Assembly: GCA_964394445.1 (NCBI GenBank)
Contig: CAYMXO010000049.1
Span: forward strand, 1 to 12,287
Reading direction: 5' to 3'
Origin: Thiopseudomonas sp964394445
GTDB lineage: Bacteria; Pseudomonadota; Gammaproteobacteria; Pseudomonadales; Pseudomonadaceae
DNA length: 12,287 nt
A program made the position numbers and the translations under genes. A model generated the notes under the pieces. It made no database searches. It was not told the DNA's origin and saw only the letters and a program-made list of their open reading frames with translations. Of the stretch, positions 8,357-12,287 are shown in pieces (the first letter of the stretch is position 1; every line of letters begins with the position of its first letter).

Positions 8357-9836
8357 TGCCTGCAAAAAGCTTGAACTCTACCCCCAGCTCTTGTCGAAAA
8401 TGCGCCTGAATATCGTCCAGAACATCCTGCTTGGCCGTAGCAGTAAAACAACCAATGGCAGCCAGAGGTTGATCGCTAAACTCCTCACGGATAAAGCGTG
8501 ATACATATAAATAGTCCGGACGGAAATCGCTGCCCCACTTTGACAGACAGTGCGCCTCGTCAAACACCCAGCCACCAATTTGCCGCTGCCGAATGGCACC
8601 TCGAAATGCCTTGTTACGAAACTGCTCCGGAGATACCAGCAGGATACCGACATCCCCCATCTGGATCTTTTCCAGTACATCGGCCCGCTCCGGCATGGTG
8701 AGCAAACCATTCAGTGCAGCTGCCGACTGAATACCTTTGGCCAGCAAGCCATCGACCTGATCTTTCATCAGGGATTGCAAAGGCGAAATAATCACCGTCA
8801 TGCTGCCGTTGCGGTGATAGCGGTTCAGCGCCGGCAACTGATAGCAAAGAGACTTGCCGCCACCCGTTGCCAAAACAGCCAGCACATGCTGACCTTGCAT
8901 GCCGGCCAGAACAATATCGTGCTGCAGGCTCTGTCCAGGAGCTTCGTAGCGAAAATCGGGAAAGCCAAAGTACCGTTTGAGCTCCCCGCGTGGATCATGG
9001 GTTTCACGACAGTAGCTGCACGCTTCAGCTGCACAGGGTATATCACGCAGCTCACTGAGCAACTGTCCAGTAGCTGGAAACTGATAACGCACCCAGGGTG
9101 CCAGTACCGAATTGCCGCCTGATACCCGTAGCCAGGCCAGTGCGTAAGCAATCGGCCAACGCATGTCGTCACTCTGCAGATCTGTGTCGAGCAGCTTCTG
9201 CAAACGGGTTGCGCAGACTTTCAGCTCGCGTCTAAAGCTTGTATCGGTTTCCCGCAACAACTGCGGAATCATCTGCCGGACCTGATCCAGCCCGACAGCA
9301 AAGCCGCCTGCCAAATAGGCAAAGAAGCTGCTCAGGTCATCCGCGCGGCCGGGTGCCAGCAAAGCCTGATAACACAACAACTCCATGCGGCTCTTATCAT
9401 TCAGCTGCTCAAAAGCATCCTGCTGATCAGTAAACAGTTCCAGTGTTGAGTGACAGTCCGCCAGAGGCGAATTCAGGCTGTCACGGATCAGTTTGTAATC
9501 CTTGATCAAGCGATGGTACGGGTTTTGTGGAAACGCCAGGGGGGACAAACGCAACGTGTCCACAGCAGGAAGCTTGAGCAGCTGCATGTCGGGTGCCTGC
9601 TTGCGCAGTACTGGCAGGTCGTGCTCATAAATGTTGTGGCCCAGAACGAACGCAGCTCCCTGCACCATTTCATCCAGCGCCTGCAAGGCGGGCTGTGGAT
9701 CACCCGATACCTTCTGCTCCAGCTCGGCCCCCGTATCCGGGCGGAACCCCGCCAGATGTATGATCTTGTCAAACTGTTCCTGATCATCCGGCGCACATTC
9801 AAGATCAAAAACCAGGGTCCTGGGCAACAGTGCCAT
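8302..9836 (-). CDS. Exonuclease-RecQ-UvrD fusion helicase, N-terminal part (DEDD exonuclease, Cys cluster, RecQ lobe 1)
   Basis: First 511 residues of the giant helicase; the rest lies beyond the N gap. The ATG at 9836 has AAGGAGA at 9841-9847. Residues 7-145 look like a DEDD-fold 3'-5' exonuclease: FDLECAPDD with Asp11 and Glu13, GHNIYEHD with Asn68 and Asp73, and LADCHSTLELF with Asp127. The histidine usual five residues before the last Asp is Asn122, so activity is uncertain. Residues 268-280 hold a C-x4-C-x2-C-x3-H cluster that could bind zinc. RecQ lobe 1 follows: PGQ at 300-302, Walker A ATGGGKSLCYQLP (323-335), VIISPLQSLMKDQV (348-361), SPEQFRN, DEAHCLSKWGSDFRPDY (426-442, motif II plus the aromatic-rich loop) and FTATA (464-468). 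The gene starts 66 bases after higA on the same strand and may share its transcript. I know no characterised member with this full layout. Confidence 0.9.
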
Positions 9837-9902
9837 ACCATCTCCTTGTTAACAGCATCCAATCGCAAGCCGTTCGACTTACCCCTGCAAGCCTGTTTGT
9901 TG

Positions 9903-10217
9903 CTAGGCCGCAGTCAATGGCTTGATGCGCTCAACTTCATCACGAATGGACACATTGGCACTCCACAGATCGACTGCTTGCTGGGCGTTTAGCCAGAACT
10001 GGGGAGAGTTGCCAAACAAGCGTGCCAGGCGTAGTGCCATCTCCGGGCTTAACCCCCGCCGCTCGCGCAACAGGTCATTAACAGTCTGCCGGGAAACTCC
10101 GATCGCCTCGGCCAGGGCTGCGACGGACAAGCCATAATCCGGCATAAAGTCCTCACGCAGCATTTCACCCGGATGGGTTGGTTTGCGCTGTAGCGCCATG
10201 GTGTTGGAAATGCTCAT
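9903..10217 (-). CDS. higA: HigA-family antitoxin (XRE-type DNA-binding protein)
   Basis: A 104-residue antitoxin of the HigA family. The sequence KPTHPGEMLREDFMPDYGLS is the family N-terminal signature. A helix-turn-helix follows, with VAALAEAIG (32-40) and the recognition helix VSRQTVNDLLRER (41-53), then LSPEMALRLARLFGNSPQFW, typical of HigA/VapI-like repressors. It should bind and neutralise HigB and repress the pair. The ATG at 10217 has GAGG at 10223-10226, five bases upstream; an internal ATG at 10199 is a weaker alternative. In the restored frame higB ends 11 bases upstream, the normal toxin-first order of higBA. As read, the frameshifted higB runs 53 bases into this gene. The antitoxin itself looks intact, so it could still act as a repressor even if the toxin is dead. 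Confidence 0.93.
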   Translation of the reverse strand: MSISNTMALQRKPTHPGEMLREDFMPDYGLSVAALAEAIGVSRQTVNDLLRERRGLSPEMALRLARLFGNSPQFWLNAQQAVDLWSANVSIRDEVERIKPLTAA

Positions 10218-10228
10218 ACAAACCTCGC

Positions 10229-10509
10229 TTAGTGGTAGTCACAGACTTCAACGTCATAGGCGTCACCCCTTCAAACCGGAAACAAACACGCCATTGATCA
10301 TTAATGGAAATGGCATGCTGTCCCTGTCTGTCACCTGACAACGGATGCAACCTGTTGCCGGGCGGGACCAGCAAAGCCTCAAGCCGGACCGCAAGATTGA
10401 CATATTCCAGTTTGCGCACAGCTCGTTTCGCCACATCATCCGGAAACCTTTTGGCTTTTCCCCTGACGTACAGCTCTTGAGTGCGCTTGTCTGCGAATGA
10501 TTTAATCAT
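10229..10509 (-). pseudogene. higB: HigB-family mRNA-interferase toxin, frameshifted near the 3' end
   Basis: A RelE-superfamily toxin that would cleave mRNA on the ribosome. The ATG at 10509 opens MIKSFADKRTQELYVRGKAK, and NRLHPLSGDRQGQHAISIND and QWRVCFRFEG follow, all classic HigB. After residue 81 the frame departs: as read, translation runs to a stop at 10165 (114 residues) with an unrelated tail. The other frame encodes GDAYDVEVCDYH and a TAA at 10229-10231, the normal HigB ending, which would give 93 residues. The break is at a run of four G (complement of 10266-10269); five G would restore the gene. The lost Asp-Tyr-His end contains residues known to be catalytic in Proteus HigB, so the product as read should be inactive. 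It is either a real inactivating mutation or a homopolymer sequencing error. A TTG at 10545 is an unlikely start. Confidence 0.88.
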
Positions 10510-10516
10510 GGCAACA

Positions 10517-10545
10517 AATGTAACGAGCCACGTGACAACTGACAA
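10517..10545 (-). promoter_or_regulatory. Candidate higBA promoter
   Basis: On the minus strand TTGTCA (10540-10545) and TACATT (10517-10522) are separated by 17 bases, matching sigma-70 -35 and -10 consensus at 5/6 and 4/6. Only seven bases separate the -10 from the higB ATG, and no clear ribosome binding site is present, so the transcript would be leaderless or nearly so. This is based on motif matching only. Confidence 0.45.
10519..10537. promoter_or_regulatory. Candidate HigA operator (imperfect inverted repeat)
   Basis: TGTAACG (10519-10525), a five-base spacer AGCCA, and CGTGACA (10531-10537) form an inverted repeat with one mismatch per seven-base arm. It sits between the -35 and -10 of the candidate higBA promoter, overlapping the latter. 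That is where a HigA-type repressor commonly binds to autoregulate its operon. No binding data exist here; the site is inferred from symmetry and position. Confidence 0.4.
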
Positions 10546-10590
10546 GCAGGCAGATCAACCGTTTGCTGACCTGTCTATTTGCCCTTGAAC

Positions 10591-10625
10591 AAAAAAGCCC
10601 CGGCTCGTTGTCGAGCCGGGGCTTT
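10591..10625 (-). terminator. Intrinsic terminator of argG
   Basis: A perfect 14-bp stem, with arms AAAGCCCCGGCTCG (10594-10607) and CGAGCCGGGGCTTT (10612-10625) and a four-base loop. On the minus strand it is followed by a run of six T, of which three pair in the stem. It lies 27 bases after the argG stop and isolates argG from higBA. Confidence 0.93.
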
Positions 10626-10652
10626 CGATACAGTCAAAAGCGCAACCTGCCG

Positions 10653-11867
10653 TTACAGCAGCGAGCGTCCCTTGCTGGCAGCAATACGCAGACGCAGGGC
10701 ATTGAGCTTGATAAAGCCCGCCGCGTCTTTCTGATCGTAGGCACCGGCATCGTCCTCGAAGGTGGCAACGCTGGCATCGAACAGGGAGTCGTCGGACTTG
10801 CGCCCCACCACCATGATGTTGCCCTTGTACAGCTTCAGGCGTACCACACCGTTGACGCTGGCCTGAGAGGCATCAATCATCTGCTGCAGCATGTGGCGCT
10901 CGGGGCTCCACCAGTAACCGTTATAGATCATGGCAGCGTACTTGGGCATCAGCTCGTCTTTCAGGTGCATCACTTCACGGTCGAGGGTGATGGACTCGAT
11001 CGCGCGGTGCGCCTTGAGCATGATGGTGCCGCCGGGGGTTTCGTAGCAGCCACGGGCTTTCATGCCCACGTAGCGGTTTTCTACGATATCGACACGGCCA
11101 ATACCGTTGTCGCCGCCTACCTTGTTCAGATAGGTCAGTACCTGCGCCGGGGTCATGTCCTTGCCGTCGATGGCAACGATATCGCCCTGACGGTAGGTCA
11201 GTTCGATGTAGGTCGGGGTGTTGGGGGCGTTTTCCGGGGAAACGCTCCAGCGCCACATGTCTTCTTCGTGCTCGGCCCAGGTGTCTTCCAGTACACCGCC
11301 CTCATAAGAGATGTGCAGCAGGTTGGCGTCCATGGAGTACGGGGACTTCTTGCCGTGACGCTCAATGGGGATGTTGTGCTTTTCAGCGTAGGCCAGCAGC
11401 TTCTCGCGGGACATCAGGTCCCACTCGCGCCATGGCGCAATGACTTTGACGCCGGGCTTGAGCGCGTAAGCACCCAGCTCGAAACGCACCTGGTCGTTGC
11501 CCTTGCCGGTGGCACCGTGGGAGATGGCATCGGCACCGGTTTCGTTGGCGATTTCAATCAGACGCTTGGCAATCAGCGGGCGGGCAATGGAAGTGCCCAG
11601 CAGGTACTCGCCTTCGTAAATGGTGTTGGCGCGGAACATGGGGAAGACAAAGTCACGCACAAATTCTTCACGCAGGTCGTCGATGTAGATTTCCTTGACG
11701 CCCAGCGCTTCGGCCTTGGCACGGGCCGGCTCGACCTCCTCGCCCTGCCCCAGGTCAGCGGTGAAGGTAACGATTTCGCACTGGTACTGGTCTTGCAACC
11801 ACTTGAGGATTACTGAGGTATCCAGGCCACCGGAATAGGCCAGAACCACCTTTTTGACATCGGACAT
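10653..11867 (-). CDS. argG: Argininosuccinate synthase
   Basis: Joins citrulline and aspartate using ATP to make argininosuccinate, the penultimate step of arginine synthesis, in the cytosol. It is a full-length 404-residue protein of the short ArgG class and is very close to the Pseudomonas enzyme. The PP-loop ATP-binding motif SGGLDTS is at 12-18. Other conserved blocks are TFTADLGQGEEVEPA, GATGKGNDQVRFELGA, APWREWD, SPYSMDANLLHISYEGG, GIGRVDIVENRYVGMKARG and ETPGGTIMLKAHRAIE. The ATG at 11867 has AGGAG at 11875-11879, seven bases upstream. It appears monocistronic, with its own terminator behind it and a 109-base gap ahead. No damage was seen. Confidence 0.98.
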   Translation of the reverse strand: MSDVKKVVLAYSGGLDTSVILKWLQDQYQCEIVTFTADLGQGEEVEPARAKAEALGVKEIYIDDLREEFVRDFVFPMFRANTIYEGEYLLGTSIARPLIAKRLIEIANETGADAISHGATGKGNDQVRFELGAYALKPGVKVIAPWREWDLMSREKLLAYAEKHNIPIERHGKKSPYSMDANLLHISYEGGVLEDTWAEHEEDMWRWSVSPENAPNTPTYIELTYRQGDIVAIDGKDMTPAQVLTYLNKVGGDNGIGRVDIVENRYVGMKARGCYETPGGTIMLKAHRAIESITLDREVMHLKDELMPKYAAMIYNGYWWSPERHMLQQMIDASQASVNGVVRLKLYKGNIMVVGRKSDDSLFDASVATFEDDAGAYDQKDAAGFIKLNALRLRIAASKGRSLL

Positions 11868-11904
11868 GCTTCAACTCCTGGAAGACGGCACAAATAAAGC
11901 GCCT

Positions 11905-11910
11905 ATTCTA
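11905..11910 (-). promoter_or_regulatory. Possible -10 element of the argG promoter
   Basis: On the minus strand TAGAAT matches the sigma-70 -10 consensus at five of six positions and would place the transcript start about 31 bases before the argG ATG, leaving room for its ribosome binding site. The -35 at proper spacing (TGTAAA, 11928-11933) is poor, so an activator or a different promoter is possible. No ARG-box-like operator was recognised. Confidence 0.3.
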
Positions 11911-11937
11911 CCGCTGCCAGCGGCGGATTTACAGGGG

Positions 11938-11965
11938 TTTGATCTGGCCGGCATGGCCAGCCAAA
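11938..11965 (-). terminator. Hairpin just after the ygjP-like gene, possible weak terminator
   Basis: On the minus strand CTGGCC (11955-11960) and GGCCAG (11944-11949) form a six-bp stem with a five-base loop; beyond a small bulge, TTTG and CAAA extend it by four more pairs. It lies between the metalloprotease stop and the possible argG promoter. There is no T tract after it, so termination would be weak or Rho-assisted; it may instead be only an mRNA-end structure. Confidence 0.3.
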
Positions 11966-11976
11966 CGCAGCCATAG

Positions 11977-12287
11977 CTAAAACCCGGCCACCACTTCCGA
12001 GTTGTCCCTGAGCCAGTCACGGCAACGCTGATAATCCGGCAGCACGCGCTGCACTTCGCGCCAGAATTCGGGCGAGTGATCATGGTGCAGCAGATGGCAC
12101 AGCTCGTGTACCACCACATAATCAACCATGGAGTTAGGCGCGAGCATGATCAGCCAGTTGAACTCCAGCTCGCCCCGCACCGTGCAGCTGCCCCAGCGTG
12201 ACTTAAAGGTTTTGACATGCACAGCTTTCGGGCTGACACCCACCAGCGGCGCATAACGGGCGACCTTTTCCTGCAATTTCAACGCTG
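11977..12287 (-). CDS. YgjP/SprT-like zinc metalloprotease (DUF45), C-terminal part
   Basis: A partial gene cut by the window end: the frame is open to the last base, and the apparent start at 12282 is a TTG within the domain. The visible residues (about 102) show the YgjP-family signature: SRWGSC, then FNWLIMLAP, then DYVVVHELCHLLHHDHSPEFW, then PDYQ. HELCH is the zinc-binding HExxH motif with the catalytic Glu, and the later His in HDHSPEFW fits the third ligand. The family is predicted to be cytosolic metallopeptidases; their substrates are poorly known. It ends with TAG at 11977-11979 and lies upstream of argG on the same strand, separated by 109 bases with a hairpin. I give no gene symbol because the E. 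coli name ygjP covers only the domain type. Confidence 0.9.
   Translation of the reverse strand, partial: ALKLQEKVARYAPLVGVSPKAVHVKTFKSRWGSCTVRGELEFNWLIMLAPNSMVDYVVVHELCHLLHHDHSPEFWREVQRVLPDYQRCRDWLRDNSEVVAGF

Noticed and set aside
9837..9902. A separate promoter for the helicase gene between higA and its start
   Set aside because: The 66 bases hold a good ribosome binding site but no convincing -35/-10 pair; co-transcription with higBA is at least as likely.
9450..9992. Plus-strand open frame of 180 codons across the helicase start and the higA end
   Set aside because: It is antisense to both genes, which have strong family signatures; no start signal was seen.
10563..11816. Long plus-strand open frame (417 codons) opposite argG
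   Set aside because: It is exactly antisense to the highly conserved argG, has no ribosome binding site or recognisable domain, and runs through the argG terminator; it is a shadow of argG codon bias.

Overview
The window looks like a chromosomal contig from a gammaproteobacterium, probably of the Pseudomonadales/Oceanospirillales kind. This rests on the Pseudomonas-like 404-residue ArgG, a GloA with the E. coli-type metal ligands, and the cytochrome bd genes. No species can be named from sequence alone. It is draft sequence, with a 100-N gap at 8202-8301.

Layout. (1) Positions 1-4043, plus strand: the 3' end of a cytochrome bd operon, cydB (partial) - cydX - cydD - cydC. The genes are tightly packed, with cydX/cydD and cydD/cydC overlapping. 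The operon ends at a perfect 12-bp hairpin that is also U-tailed in the other direction, so it serves the convergent gloA as well. (2) Positions 4094-4486, minus strand: gloA, glyoxalase I. (3) Positions 4555-9836, minus strand: one very large gene split by the N gap. The 55 bases on either side of the gap are identical. Collapsing that overlap restores a single open frame of 1708 codons encoding a DEDD exonuclease-like domain, a Cys cluster, a RecQ-type SF2 helicase, a long middle region with winged-helix-like segments, a UvrD-type SF1 helicase and a short C-terminal domain. (4) Positions 9903-10509, minus strand: a HigBA-type toxin-antitoxin pair just upstream of the helicase. The higB frame is broken by one missing base in a G run, which removes the catalytic Asp-Tyr-His C-terminus. 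(5) Positions 10653-11867, minus strand: argG, with a strong terminator behind it. (6) Positions 11977-12287, minus strand: the C-terminal part of a YgjP-type metalloprotease.

How it fits together. The cyd genes form one unit: the oxidase subunits CydB and CydX, and the CydDC ABC exporter needed for bd assembly. gloA (detoxification of methylglyoxal) and argG (arginine synthesis) are housekeeping genes. As I recall, gloA1 and argG are direct neighbours in Pseudomonas aeruginosa. If so, the higBA-plus-helicase segment between them here is an accessory insertion. The two-motor, exonuclease-linked helicase is the most unusual object in the window. A role in DNA repair or in defence against foreign DNA is plausible but is inference only.
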